From Podospora comata (Eukaryota > Ascomycota > Sordariomycetes > Sordariales > Podosporaceae), in contig CP071499.1 of assembly GCA_017354895.1 (NCBI GenBank), positions 496,001 through 560,000 of the forward strand: a stretch of DNA of 64,000 nt, written 5' to 3'. Numbering within the stretch: the first letter of the stretch is position 1; every line of letters starts with the position of its first letter. Shown here one piece after another: positions 31,412 through 43,450 of this stretch. A model generated the notes under the pieces. It was given only the letters and a program-made list of their open reading frames with translations, did not search any database and had not been told where the DNA came from. Both the position numbers and the translations under genes were made by a program.

Positions 31412-34200
31412 CTAGCTCTTCTTCGGACAACCGGTTCGGCCCATGCCATGGTTGTACAGAAGGGAAGCCATATACTCTGGAATAGAAATTGCAAGATCCA
31501 TAGGGGTTTTGTTATCATTGTTCAGTGTATTCCATGAACAACCCGAGTTCGTCAGCAACTTGGCCATTTCCCCGCTCAACTGTGCGTCTTGATTACCTCG
31601 ACTGAAATAAAAGGCGGCATAATGCAAGGCGTTCCATCCATTGGAACCGACAGCTTTCACATCAACCCCACCTGCGATGATGCGGGCCGCAGCTCTCGCG
31701 CATAAGTTCATGACTGCATGATGAAGGGGTGTATTCTGGTCTTTGTCTCGAAGATTCGGGTCGGCTCCGTGACGGAGAAGATGGCCACACACTGTATCAA
31801 GTACTTCGTCAAGGGAAGACTCTGCCAAACCCTGCGGCCCATCTACACAGGCTTGAGGGTAACCGCCAGGGTCGCAGTGCCAAGCACTGTCTCGATGTGT
31901 TTTGGGGTCCCTGAAGAGCGTTGTATACTGTGTAGGAAGGGCGTTGACCTCGGCAGCACGTGCCGTCAATTTCATCAAGAGGGCGTCATAGTAAGGCCAG
32001 AACTCTTTCATCGTCTTCAAATTGTCGATGGCCGTTTGTAAAGCCCCGTCCCCGTACGATTTCACGAGGTGAACCACCAAGCGATCAATCATTTCGACAC
32101 CGTCTCTCTCCAAGGTAGTCAAGCGTCCACCGTCGACGGTCTCGTTCTGGCGCTCAAGATCGGCGCCGGACTGTAAGAGTTCGTCCAACGACAATGAATC
32201 ATGCGCCGCGCTCCTGTCAAATGCTGTTATCAGACCCCCTGTGGGACTGGGAGCACCTCCCACGTCATCAGGGTGCACGCCTCTCTCCAATAAGGCAAGA
32301 ACACCCGTAGCAAGACCATTTCGAATCATGTAGCCCAGGACAGTCTCTTCGTTCTTGCGCATTCTTCTCCATGCGTTGGACTGTGGATCCTGGAGCCTGT
32401 CGAGGAGCCGTGGATTCCACGCCTGATACATCTCAACACCCCTAAAATAATCATCAAGAGCCCAGAGAGCGTTTAGGTGAATTATTTTAACTGTAGTGGT
32501 GAGCTCGGAGTGTTCAGGCAGGTCGAGTGCGTTGAGGCAACCTGTGACAAGCGCCATATATCCACGGCCCAGGGGGTTTTGCTGCAGCGAGCTGTCGAGC
32601 AGTCCGAAGCCCGGGCCTGTAAGGAAGAACTTCCTGACTGTTTCGTGAACAAACTGTACACGACCGTCGGCATTATTCTCAATAAAACCACGCGACGTGC
32701 TGTTGATAAGCCTGAGGATTCGATCTGTAGGTGGCGGAGCGGCAGGGTGAATGTATCCCCAATCTGACAAATTTTGCCTGGTTGGAGCTCCGTTGATACT
32801 GGACAATCGGACCGCCAGATGAAGAAATCGAATTCCTCCGTCAGCTCGGGTTCTGGGAATCTTGGGAGGGGCTTCTGAAGAGTAACCGTTTCCGGTTCGT
32901 GGCAAGTAGTCCTTATGAAGTAGGACCCATTGAATGAGGGGCACGGAGAATGTAAGCTCGTCAGGGGTGAGGCTGCGGAAGAGTTGGTGGTATAAGTCCT
33001 CCATGTTTTTCGGTACACCCTTCATCTCTTGGCCACTTTGCTCATGGGTTGTCCGGAATTGATATCTCGCACAACAAGCTCCACCACCAAAACGACCCAG
33101 AGAAAAACACCTGACGCCATTTCCTCCAGGAACGCTTGGATCGCATGTGCTTCGTTTCTCTCGCTAGCGGGGATAAAACGCAACTTGTCTCGGATGTATG
33201 TTGAGATATCAGAGTCATTGTGCGCCTCGACAACGACTTCTGGGCAGTTTGGACTTGACACTGGCGGAGCTTATCCCCCTTTGGATTTCTCCCAGCACTT
33301 TGAGGTAGTTTGGATCATCTCGCCCGCTGAATTTAGTCATGTTTTGATGGTCTGCATGTATAACTTCTGCATGCTTTCGGGGGTCATCGAGTAACGACGA
33401 TGTATCCGGCACTATATGTCAGTCGACTTAGCCCACATCCATAGCCCTGCGAGATTCAGCATGAAAACAGGTACCTTTCCATTCAAAAGACCGAGGTTTG
33501 CACCCGACAAGGCTTGGCTTTCCTGAACGGTTTTGACCAGACACCCATTTGTGCGCCATTGTTGGAGAAATGACTCCCGGGAGAGTTCTAGCTCTGGTGA
33601 ATCAAGGCCCAGAGCTCGAATAATTGTCTCGTTACTGTCCACTCTCAGGATGGTGCTGGCGACCTTTCTGACCATGTCTCCAAGTCGTGCAAATTCATGA
33701 CTACGTCTATGCGGTGTGCCTAGGAATATCACAGCTGCTGTCGACTGGATGATATTCTGAATGTGCGAATCTTCGTCGGCCTGCGATCGTCGCAACATTT
33801 CTTTGACAATCAAGCCTCCCAGTGAATGCGCGACGAACACGATCTTTCGGTCTTGAGGTCTTATTCGGTTGAGGGCATAAAGGAGTTTTTTCGCATGTCC
33901 AAACAAACTGGACTTGTCGGTTGGCGCATAGCCTTTGCTGATAGCTATATCGTAACACCACACCATAATTCTTGCATTCGGGCAATCTGGCGGGAGCAAA
34001 TTCCCTGGCCAATACACACCATCGTCAACAGACGATGATGCGACTGATGGCCCCGCATTGCAAACAGAGGCGGACCTACCAGATTTCGGACTCATAAGCT
34101 CCTTTCCAACGTTTCCGCGACGAGCTATCGCGCCGCTGATCTTGGGTCCTCGATGTATATAACCAGGTTCGTTTTGGGTGACCTTGAAGGCCATGAACAA
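31412..34200 (-). pseudogene. Broken NLR: SesB-like lipase and ankyrin, NACHT core missing
   Basis: Remnant of a fungal NOD-like receptor. From the 5' side: 34200-33412 is an alpha/beta hydrolase of the SesB-like type (DDGVYWPGNLLPPDCPNARI, nucleophile Ser in FVAHSLGGLIVKE, VIFLGTPHRRS). Then come VPDTSSLLDDPRKHAE, the usual end of that domain, and CPEVVVEAHNDSDISTYI, the usual start of the region after NACHT. Next are a helical winged-helix-like part (KNMEDLYHQLFRSL, RVQFVHETVRKFF) and at least three C-terminal ankyrin units (DKDQNTPLHHAVMNL, GSNGWNALHYAAFYF, NNDNKTPMDLAISI). The P-loop and Walker B region of NACHT, some 150-200 aa in relatives, is absent: only about 150 nt separate the flanking parts. 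The parts lie in different frames, with about two or three breaks, and the hydrolase lacks its N-terminal HG motif. Intact relatives act in non-self recognition and regulated cell death. Confidence 0.8.
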
Positions 34201-35345
34201 GTATGATGCTGCGACACCCAGTATTCAACATGGGACTAACATCCAGGCCTAGACTTACTCTGCTACAGGGCTGCCGTTACTCGTATCTCCTTGTGCAGGG
34301 TGTAGGATTGTGAAACCTTGAGCTTGAATTTTGTCAAGGGCCTTGGTGGATGGGTATCGGCAGCTTCCCGATGATGTTTATTTTGATTAAAACTCAACCG
34401 AGGACGGGAACTTGAGGTAGGTATGGGTGTAAGTGATTGGGGGGGAGGGCGACTCAATCCCCAAAAGCCGAAATGGCAGTTGAGAAGTAACCTGTATAGG
34501 GGCTTGTGCCATGAATGCAATGCAACCTGACGCGGTCGAATGAAATGCGTTCTTTGTGACCAAGGTTACTGTGCAGTCTACTCCTCCGAAGGGAACGGTC
34601 GACATAAACGCAATTCCGTGTATAAGTACTCCGTAGAAGGTTCATCTTGGCCCCCACTCACCCTCGTCTATTTAGTTATCTGTGCCAGTCAGTTGCATCT
34701 GTACCGGGACTGGACCGGATGCCACGTCACCAATCACAACACTCATAATCTGTGAGTGAAATAAGATCACCAGCCGATCATACCACATAGAAGTGACTAC
34801 AACCACCCATATGTAATTGGGCCCTTATCTATGGACGCTCCATCTCGGCCCCCAATTCATCTTTCTGAGCACCCACCACCTGATGTTGTAGTAGAACTTG
34901 ATAGCTTATGACATTCCTCGAATTGGAGGAAAGAAAAGTGCCTCTGTACTGAAGTTGTGAGGCCGTATCTTGAACCCAAGGTAGTTTCGAGACCTGCTGG
35001 CGCCAACCTGTGGGGATGCGGGGGATAGTACAGTGGTCACAAAGTAGAAGGCTGGGCAGCCGAGCTTCGTTAGGTTTCCCAAGGCTTGGATGGTCTTTTA
35101 TGTGAACAACGCATCATGAAAACTATGGCAGTATCCCAGCTTTCATTGGAAATTACCTACTTAGCAACTCCATCAACTCTTCAACCACCATTTTTGTGGT
35201 CATTTCTACCATCAGAAACGTAGCTTGTCTTGGCACTGAGCCAACACGCGCACAGACCACCGTCAAATGATCTCATCGAAGCTATTCCCACCCTTTTTCC
35301 CCCTCCTTCAACACACTTTGTCAACAAACAGCCCCCTCCTCAACC
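34201..35345. other. Divergent intergenic 1.1 kb
   Basis: Former promoter of the NLR relic and promoter of the adenylyltransferase gene. No coding frame was recognised, and the missing 5' end of the hydrolase domain was not found here. Confidence 0.45.
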
Positions 35346-36389
35346 ATGGCGACCACCCCCTCCAACAAAATGCGCCCAACGCCCCATCTCCCACCCAACC
35401 TCCCCTCCCTCGTCGCAACCGCCTTCTCCCGCTCCGTCGCCACCAAAGCCGTCAACTTCTACCCCACCTCCGTCACCCTTCTAACCATCAACTCCATTCC
35501 TGTATGTTTCCCTCTCCCCTTTTCCGTACCTTTCCCCACCCCTCCCTAACTAACATCTCAGTTCCAACTCCGCTACTCGCCCTCCCTAGCCTCAAAACCC
35601 AAACCCCCCAGCGTCACAACCCCCAAGCTCTTCTTCAACCCCTTCGCCTCCCCCACACAAGAAATGCTCATCACCCCTTTCGGAACGAGCCCCCCATCGC
35701 ACAACCTAGTCCTCAACAAATTCGCCGTCGTCCCCGAGCACTTCATCCTCTCCACCTCAGCCTTCAAACCCCAAACTCACCTCCTCGAAGCAGACGACTT
35801 GGCAGCTGCCTACGCGTGTATTGATGCGTACGCCCGGCACAACAAAGAGTTGTTCGTCTTTTTTAATTCAGGAGACCACAGCGGGGCGAGCCAGCCCCAT
35901 CGCCATCTGCAATTGCTCCCGGTGGAGAACATGAAGGAGGGGTTGGAGGGGGAGTGGGATGTTCTTGCTAAGGGATTGACAGACCCAAACACAAGGGGGA
36001 AGTTACCGTTTGAGGTTTTTGCTAGGAATATTGAAGGGTTGGGTGGTGATGGAGAGGAACTGAGGAGGGTGTATCTGGAGTTGTACAACCAAGCCTGTGA
36101 AGCAGTGTTGGGAGTAGCGGAGGATATCAAACACGAGGGTGAAGCGCAGATAAGTTACAACCTCGCCATGACAAACAACACAATGGCGGTGGTGCCGCGG
36201 TTGACAGAGGGAGGAGTGGTCAAGGATAAAGACGGGCAAGAGGTGGGAAACCTAGCGCTCAACGGGACTGTCCTCGCGGGGACAGCGCTGGTAAGGTCAG
36301 AGATGGAGTGGAATGCCCTGAGAGAGGATCCAGACCAAGTCAACCAAGTGTTGGGGAGGATAGGTGTGCCTAACCGGGCCAAGATGTAA
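35346..36389 (+). CDS. APA2: ATP adenylyltransferase (Ap4A phosphorylase)
   Basis: HIT-superfamily enzyme that phosphorolyses diadenosine tetraphosphate to ADP and ATP, cytosolic. Two exons (35346-35501, 35562-36389) give 327 aa, close to yeast Apa1/Apa2. The N-terminal part has KPPSVTTPKLFFNPFASP and NKFAVVPEHFILST. The catalytic HIT-like motif is HRHLQ at residues 165-169 inside GASQPHRHLQLLPV, preceded by FFNSGDHSG. The C-terminal ATP-adenylyltransferase domain has SYNLAMTNNTMAVVPR and ends LGRIGVPNRAKM. The intron is phase 0. Start is the ATG at 35346 because the upstream frame is Pro-rich and not family-like. Confidence 0.93.
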
Positions 36390-36570
36390 ATACGATATCA
36401 ACTCATTATACTAATAACTACTTCTTTTTGTCTGCCACCTTCCCGTTTTTGAACACCACTTTACATGCGTTGGATACCAAAATAGGCCAGCCACCCGTAT
36501 CAGTAAATAGAAAACAATGTCAAGAAAGGAAACACATCGAGCAACTCATTCAGCAGCACAAAAAGACATA

Positions 36571-38481
36571 TCACTCACGACCATACCGACAACCACCCCC
36601 TTGCCCCCGCAGCATGTCCCCAAAAGCCGCTCTCATGACTCTGGTATTCTGCTCAAAGAACGGCACCCTGGGATCCTTGCCCAGCGCCATCTGCTCCATC
36701 ACCAACTCATCCCACTTCTTACGGCAAGTCGAATTACCAAAGTGATAGCTGCCCCCGTTCTGGACAATATACTCGGCCACCCTCTTCCACGGAACCTTGG
36801 TCGACTGTGGGCCCTCCGAATTATTGTCACGATTTGAGGTAGGGGGTGATAGCTCGCGGACACCTCGCTCGAGAAGGATCAACTAGTATTTCACATGTAC
36901 ATCAGCCTCAAACCTTTGTTATTGAAGCCCAAAAAAACTTACATCCATCTCGGACCACTCCGGCTTCCTCACCCTCTCCTCCCTACTCTTGGTCAGAGCA
37001 CGATACCGGCCTCGGAGAGTCGACTCGGCCTCAGTGTAGCCACCCTCCTGGCGGATCTGCTTGTACGTCATTCCCTTTTGCCGGCTGGCGATAAGGAACT
37101 CGTCCTTGGCCTTGCGATCGGCCAACTCGGCCTCGGTCACTTCTTCGCCGGCTTCGTACAAGGATGGACTCGGACCTGGCGAAGACTGAGAACGAGTGCG
37201 AGGGTTCGGTGTCAAGGCTGACAGAGCTGCGGGATGTCTCGGTTTGGCGGCCAGCTTGCTGGTCTTTCTGACTGAAGGTGACATGGGCTCGGTTGAGCTC
37301 TTTGACCGGCGAGACTTGCTTCCTTGAGGGGTGGCCGGCTTGTCATTGCTCTTGAGCACGGCAGCTGCCAGTAGGCGTGGCACCGGTCGGTCAGGTAGAG
37401 TCTTGCGTCCTTTGGACGGGCGGTGTTGCTCGGCGATTTCCATGGGATGAGAGGACGTAGCAGTAGAGGACGAGTCCGCAAGAAAGCTTGTTCGGATGGA
37501 CTCGGACGATGAGGCGTGGGGAAGATCAGAGTCGCAGGCACAGGGTTGAAACATGGGCAGATGATTGTGTACCGAGTTCGGGTTCCAGATCCAAGCATCG
37601 GCTTGGTGTGGGGAAGCAGGTCTGATGCACGGAAGCGTCTTGTTCCCGAGGTGCTCTTTCGACGCTGGCCAGGGGGATCGAAGAGGTTCGCTGCTGTCTC
37701 TCAGAGCCATGGCTTCCAACATGTCTGACGCGCCAGTTGACGAGAAGCTGCCGCTGGAGGAATCGTAAAGCATATTTGGAAATGGGTTGCTGAGATAGTC
37801 GAAGTCATCATCCTCCGACATCGCACTTGGAGCAGAGAATGGGAGGTCTTGCAGAGGAAGTCCATGACCCAGCCCATGGTCCGTTTGTGGGAGCGTGTTG
37901 TGGCCCAAGTTGTAGTGATGGCTCTGATTGTACTCCATCATCACAGCGTTGGCTCCGAACCTGGTCTCTTGATCCCAGTGGTCTCCACCATGAGAAGAGA
38001 CAAACGAAGTTACCGCGGCCGGTCCACCGCTCTGTTGCCAATAGGAAGGGTTGGAGAGGCCCTGTTCAGAAAGAAGGTTTGCGGTGGTCGACTGATGCCA
38101 GTTTGTCCTCGGATCTGTTGGCTGAGACTGAGGGTGGGAATAATGTGAAACTGAAACATAAGGTGAGGAGCGATTCAAACCAGTCTGTTCGTCTGCTGCC
38201 TGTTTTCGATCAAAGTCGCACCTGTCAGTCGTCCAGTTTTACAGACGGGGCAGCAACAAAGAACTTGAAAAAGAAAAATAAACAAAAAAAAAAAAGAACG
38301 AGCGACAACAAGATGACAAAACAATCAGACGTACTAGAAAAGTTGCACTGTTGCCTATGCTGCCTGATCGCATCGGAAAAGCTCTCTGATCGTAAATCCC
38401 AAGGCCAGAAGGTGGCGAGTGCTGGGATCCACTCTCATCGACCCCGTTGGTGTTGAGCAGCGAGGTCGTGTTGAAAGACAT
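36571..38481 (-). CDS. Myb/SANT-like DNA-binding protein
   Basis: Putative nuclear transcription regulator. Three exons (38481-38335, 38199-36943, 36882-36571) give 571 aa. The N-terminal 400 residues are disordered, rich in Ser, Pro, His and Gln, with an acidic patch (MSEDDDFDYLSNPF). The DNA-binding part has two conserved blocks. One is near residues 415-465 (MTYKQIRQEGGYTEAEST, LRGRYRALTKSREERVRKP). The other, in the last exon near 497-528, is VPWKRVAEYIVQNGGSYHFG followed by STCRKKWDEL. Both resemble fungal Myb-like domains in which the tryptophans are partly replaced. Start MSFNTTSLLN at 38481 and the 135-nt first intron (acceptor AAAACAG) restore frame into AADEQTGLNRSSP. A poly-A run lies in that intron. 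The targets are unknown. Confidence 0.85.
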
Positions 38482-41193
38482 GTCGTGGGGCAGGAGGAGT
38501 TGTGGTGTTTTAGCGATGTCTGACTTGAATTCTGCTGCCCAAGCTGCAGAAGGAAGAAGGTCCTGTACAGGGCAGAGCATATCTACCTGGGGTCTCATCA
38601 AGTTGATAAACAAGTCGAGGCCGCCCTTCGCCGGCAGACCGCACTCGCCTCTGCTGTTCAACTCCCAACCATCTAACTGTCTTGCTTGTCTTTGGCTGGC
38701 CTTCTTGCCACGGAGCCCCTCTCTCCTTCTCCTCTCTATCTTCACCGCTGCTTTCGACTTCTCTGCTGCTCTCGAATTGGGGATGGACGTGCCCCAATGA
38801 CCTTCGTCCATTTGTGAAGAGCCCCGCTTGAAAAGCATGGAGCGACTGACGATGATGGGTATCCGGCTTGAAAGGTTCGTCGGGCAGCTAATGCCGCAGC
38901 GTTGAGCGGTCAAGGTGAACGATGTTGGTTCGTTATGCAGGTCTTGTGTAGCTTCCCGTTGAAAAGAACCGCTGGGGACGAAGCTCAGGCCTCTCTAATA
39001 GCTTTGGATTTGGATGAGCGTTGAGTTGACGACAGTTGGAAATGGAGTGACGGTCTGTGAGGGATGACTTCAAGGAATAGGCGAGGGGGTAGCTAGAGTA
39101 ACAAGGACAGCTGTGGCGGTTGAAAAGGGCCCGTCAAGGAAAGGAAAGGAAGTCGGAGCGGAATGACATCTTTGCTCTCCACCGTGTGACGGCCAACTTG
39201 AGGGCCAAAACAAGGGGATAGTTGACTAGGCTTTCTCCCAAATCTGACATCTCATTTATTGTAGATTAGCAAAGGGGCCATTGTATGCCACAAGGTCCCA
39301 AGCTTGCTCGAATCGGACGACAAATTCCCGAAAAGAGAACCAGACGGCCTCGAGCCCCGAGCTGAGAGTCTCCCCACCTACCATACACCACCTACTTTGC
39401 TGTTGATCAAGTCCCCGTCCTTATGTCCACCGGCCCGCATCATGATGGGGCCCGGCCGAGACTGCCGTAACACATCCCACACCTCATAACCCCTTTGGGA
39501 CTCATGGATATTAGATCGCGGGGTGAGTGACCAGGATAGGACGTGGATGTCGTAATATCAAGTTTGAGGTTCGCTCACCACGGGTGGCAAGACTGGTCAC
39601 GGCCATCTGCCTATTGGGGGAATCCGTGTGGGTCTGTCTGTCTGGACTTCGCCGTTGACGGCTCTGCCTGAACGGTTAGCTACCGCCAAGCAGAGCTCTC
39701 CTTGCCCAGCCAGAAACGATCAGTACATGGGTAACCAATTGTTTGATTCCAAATGTGATGGATCAAGTGAGGGAGACACTTTGAGCAGCTGCAAACAGGA
39801 GATCTCTCCGGAACGACGCATGGTATGACCGGTGTTGTCTGGACGGCTTTGGCCGCTTTCATGATGGATCTAGCGAAGCAATAGGCTGTGCGCCAAATCA
39901 CTTTGCATGCTGTTCTGCCATGTGGGCAACAGGAGAGCAAGTAGCTAACGACCCTCGTGGGTTTGAATTATGTTTCCAGGTTGTGGGAAAAGGAGCGGGC
40001 CGGTTGATCGTGTTCGATTGGCGAAACCAGGCTGGTGGTGATGGAATAACCCCGGGCTGCAGCTATGGCCTGCATATGTCAGTCCTAGTTGGGCGCATGC
40101 CACGAACGAGTTACTGCCGCTCGCAGATCTGACCCACTACCGAGAGAGACAAACAACAGAAGTATCACATCTTTCATGAGTGCCCCCCACTCCCAGTAGA
40201 TGGGGAGACCTACAAATCAAGACCGGCGAAGAAAGCCAAATGCAGTTGCAGATTCCCCTTTGGGAGCCCCCTACATCCCACTGGGACCGGGAGCTATCTC
40301 GGACAGACAGTGGTGAAGGATCATACCACCCTTGTCCTGGCAGCGGCCGTTTCCCACACGATGGCTCGAGGCATGCGAATATCCGTCGAGCTGTCGCCGC
40401 AAGCCTTAGCGGGTTACGGCTTGTGTTCCGGATAGTTGTGCATTGGGCGCATAATGGCGACGACGAGACGAAAGATGTTCGGATGAGGTGGAGCTGAGAT
40501 GGACTCGAGTCTGAATTCGTCATATTCGCCGCAGGTCCGACGGGAGACCTTATTTCTACTCTCATGAATATCTGACATGTCTGATGACTATGAGCAGAAT
40601 ATTTGCGGGGTGGGGTTCGAGGGGAGAGGAGGGGAAAGGTCGTTTGATGGGGATGGCGATGGGGATATGCCGTTTGATTTTGGTCTGTCAAAGAAAACAG
40701 GTCCAGTTGCAGAATGCAGATTGCGTCTGCAGTGGAGATGGGGGGTCATGGGTCACACACAGGCTAGGTTTGGAGGAAAAAGTCACTCACCCGCTCTTCT
40801 TGGACGAGGAGGACCCTTTGGTCAGTGACGGCCCTCTGATTGGCCAGTGCCGATAGCATAACCCGGAAGGCACTAAGCAGGGCAGGGAAAAAGAAACTGA
40901 CAGGAGCTATCCGTTATCGTGCCCTCCTGGCTATCTGAGGCCTACAGCCTGTTTGTCTGAGCCGTGAAATTCGCCGTCTCGGAACCATCCCATCTTCACC
41001 CGCTGCCCGAGTGGAACATATGCCCTTCAAACGGTGCCTCTTTTCTCACCTCGTGCCAGGACTGTGGGCCAGGACTGTGGGCCAGGACTGTGGGCCTCAG
41101 GCCATCAAAACTTGGGCATCATCGAGCATCCGAGCTACATCATCTTTGAAGCATCGATAGCTGCAAAGCTACCTGTCAAAGTACGTACCCATT
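38482..41193. other. Gene-poor 2.7 kb
   Basis: Promoter and leader of the Myb-like gene on the left. No supported gene follows; a 184-codon minus frame at 40137-40691 is rejected. One 13-bp triplicate lies at 41056-41094. Confidence 0.45.
41056..41094. repeat. 13-bp tandem repeat, three perfect copies
   Basis: CCAGGACTGTGGG occurs three times in direct succession, about 100 bp beyond the stop codon of the reductase gene. Confidence 0.95.
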
Positions 41194-42294
41194 TCACAAT
41201 GCTGCCATTCCTTCCCGGCCCCGAATTTCCAGTTGCTGATCCAAAACACTCGATACCATCTCCTCCATGCTGTGCCATCGAGTGATGCCGAGCTCCTTCT
41301 CGGTACGGCTCGTATCGACTGTGAAAGGCTCGTCGTATGGGCCCTCAGTGTTGACGGGTATGGCGGGATATTTTGTCTTGACAAACTTCACAACATCATC
41401 ATAGCATGTTGGGTCCCCAACCACCAAGTATTCAGTCACCAACTCTTCCCGACTCAACTCCACATCAAGACTTCGCAGCACCGTCAAGCTTACATCACGG
41501 ACATCCACCATTGACGCAGGCACAACCGGCTTGCCACCAGGGGGGTTGGTGAGAGTTGCCATGAGATAGGCATTGACGCCGTTTGGCTTGGATGTCTGTT
41601 GGGTGAGATCCCTCCCGAGGACAAAGGTCGGATGCAACGTCACTAAGGAGAACTGAGGCTCATGAACCCGCATCCATCCAATCGTGGCTCGATGAGCGAG
41701 GATCTTGGAGGTTGCGTACTTGGCTCCATGGCCCGCGGGGCCAGACGGGAAGGACATCTCCGGGTTGATGGCAAGGGTTGGATTGATACCGGCTATTGTT
41801 CAAACCGGTCCGGTTTGTCATTCATAATCTGTTTGCGGGACTTTATTTGGATTGCTTCGCTTACCTTTGACTTCCAGACCAGGGGTGTTCATGCTGTCCG
41901 GGGGCATCAAGGCCAAGATGGACGACATGATGATTACTCTCTTCACGGCCGGCGTCTCCGCAGCAGCATTTAATATTGCTTCAGTCCCTGCGACAGCGGG
42001 TTGCAGATATTCAGTCTCGAAGTCGTCACCTTTGCCTGGTATGGGTGAGGCGAGATGGAAGATGGCATTGATGTCGTTGGACAGAGCGGACCGAATTGCC
42101 TCGGCGTTGTCGATGTTGGGGATGACGGCAAAGTCGAGCTTGGAAGCGTGCTGGGGGAACCGTGCCTTGACCTCCTCAACTTGAGCCTCCCGCCTGACAC
42201 TCAAGCGAAGTTGGTGGCCCGCCTTGAGGGCATCAAGCACGACTTGAGAGCCGATAAAGCCGGTGCCGCCGGTGATGAAGATTCGCAACGCCAT
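41194..42294 (-). CDS. NAD(P)-dependent epimerase/reductase (extended SDR, DFR-like)
   Basis: Extended short-chain dehydrogenase of the dihydroflavonol-reductase/methylglyoxal-reductase type. Two exons (42294-41865, 41792-41194) give 342 aa. The Rossmann motif ITGGTGFIGS is at residues 7-16; NIDNAEAIRSAL and FHLASPIPGKG are the usual NAD(P)-side segments. VIIMSSILALM supplies the catalytic Ser region. Tyr169 and Lys173 in YATSK are the catalytic pair, followed by TLHPTFVLGRDL. The C-terminus (HSMEEMVSSVLDQQLE) matches the family. Substrate is not predictable; relatives reduce aldehydes and ketones. Its start diverges from a tautomerase-like gene 519 bp away. Confidence 0.9.
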
Positions 42295-42813
42295 GATCGA
42301 TGTGGTCCTACTGGCTGGTGTTGTGATGTGAAAGAGAGGGGTGCTTGATACCTTAAGTAAGGTGATACGAGCTCTAGTGCCACGTGATCTCTTCCCCTCG
42401 CTACAATGAGATTTGCCTGTTGGTCATTAGTGATACATGGTTGGTGTGTTGGGCGCAGAAAAGGGATCAATAATCACTGCGTTGATGTAACTTTGCTCAG
42501 CGACTAATTCTCAAAACCGACAACACTTGTGACGTGTGGAGAATGTTGATGATTACAACAGCATCGCATTGTTGATCAGTGATCATGTATGTAATCACCA
42601 CCTGACCTCCCAGGCCATGCCACCTCGGCATCATTATTCAGCAAATCCATGCCGACAAATCAATCTCTGGCGTGGTGTGTCGTACATTATAGTTGCCCTA
42701 ATCAAGACGAAATGTTACAAAAGAGCATGAGTGCTCTCCAATAGCTGGCACCTCTCACTCTTCACTTCCAAACAGCATCACCCCTCCACCCTCTACCACC
42801 CCCAAACCACACC
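42295..42813. promoter_or_regulatory. Divergent promoter, reductase and tautomerase genes
   Basis: 519 bp between two divergent start codons; must hold both promoters. No clear TATA box. Confidence 0.5.
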
Positions 42814-43348
42814 ATGCCCCTCTGGCTCATCTACCACCCCCCCCAAACCTTCACCACCCCCGAATCCAAATCAGCCCTCGTCAAATCCATTACCTCAATC
42901 TACACCTCCTCCGGCCTCCCCGCCTTCTACGTAGTCATCAACTTCATCCCCCTCTCCCCCGATGACAACACCTTCATCGGCGGGGAGCCCTCCTCTGCCC
43001 GATCCAAACCCTTCATCCGCTTTGTAGTCGAGCATATCGCCGTCCACGTCAGTCAAAACCCCGGCCGTCAAGAGCGAACAATCAAGCGGATCGACGACGC
43101 TTTGCGACCGCATGTGGAGGAGAAGGGGTATGACTGGGAGTGGCACGTTGACGAGACGCCTAGGGCGTTGTGGAAGATCAATGGCTTAGTTCCGCCTCCT
43201 TGTGAGCAACCCCGAGACGAGATCGAGGAAAGGAGGGGAGGATGCTGACTAGTGAACAGTTGGGAGCAAGGCCGAGAAGGAGTGGGCTGAGTTGAACAGG
43301 CCGGTGCCGTGGGAGGAGGAGGAAAAGGAGGGAAACCATAAGGGGTGA
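42814..43348 (+). CDS. Tautomerase-like protein (cis-CaaD-like, Tautomerase_3)
   Basis: Two exons (42814-43201, 43260-43348) give 158 aa. Removal of Met leaves Pro as residue 1 (MPLWLIYHPP), the catalytic base of the tautomerase superfamily. The single-chain length and the motifs IYTSSGLPAFYVVINFIPL, PFIRFVVEHIAVH with the conserved Arg and His, and the Trp-rich C-terminal part (GYDWEWHVDETPRALWKING) match the fungal cis-CaaD-like group. The second exon ends with EWAELNRPVPWEEEEK. Relatives act on small unsaturated acids; the real substrate is not known. The divergent pairing with a reductase suggests possible joint metabolism of a small carbonyl compound (inference). Confidence 0.88.
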
Positions 43349-43450
43349 TCGGAGGTATGTGGTATCGATGTGATTACAAGCGGTATGCTATGCTATATGT
43401 ATGTCCAACGGCACCTGATCTATCCTATTCTTCTCGCCTTCTATCGCACT

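Noticed and set aside
38482-38913. 144-codon N-terminal extension of the Myb-like frame
   Set aside because: Open but low in coding character; the start at 38481 gives a compact first exon. A longer product cannot be excluded.
40137-40691. 184-codon minus-strand frame
   Set aside because: Pro/Ser/Arg/His-rich with no domain or splice context; looks like chance.
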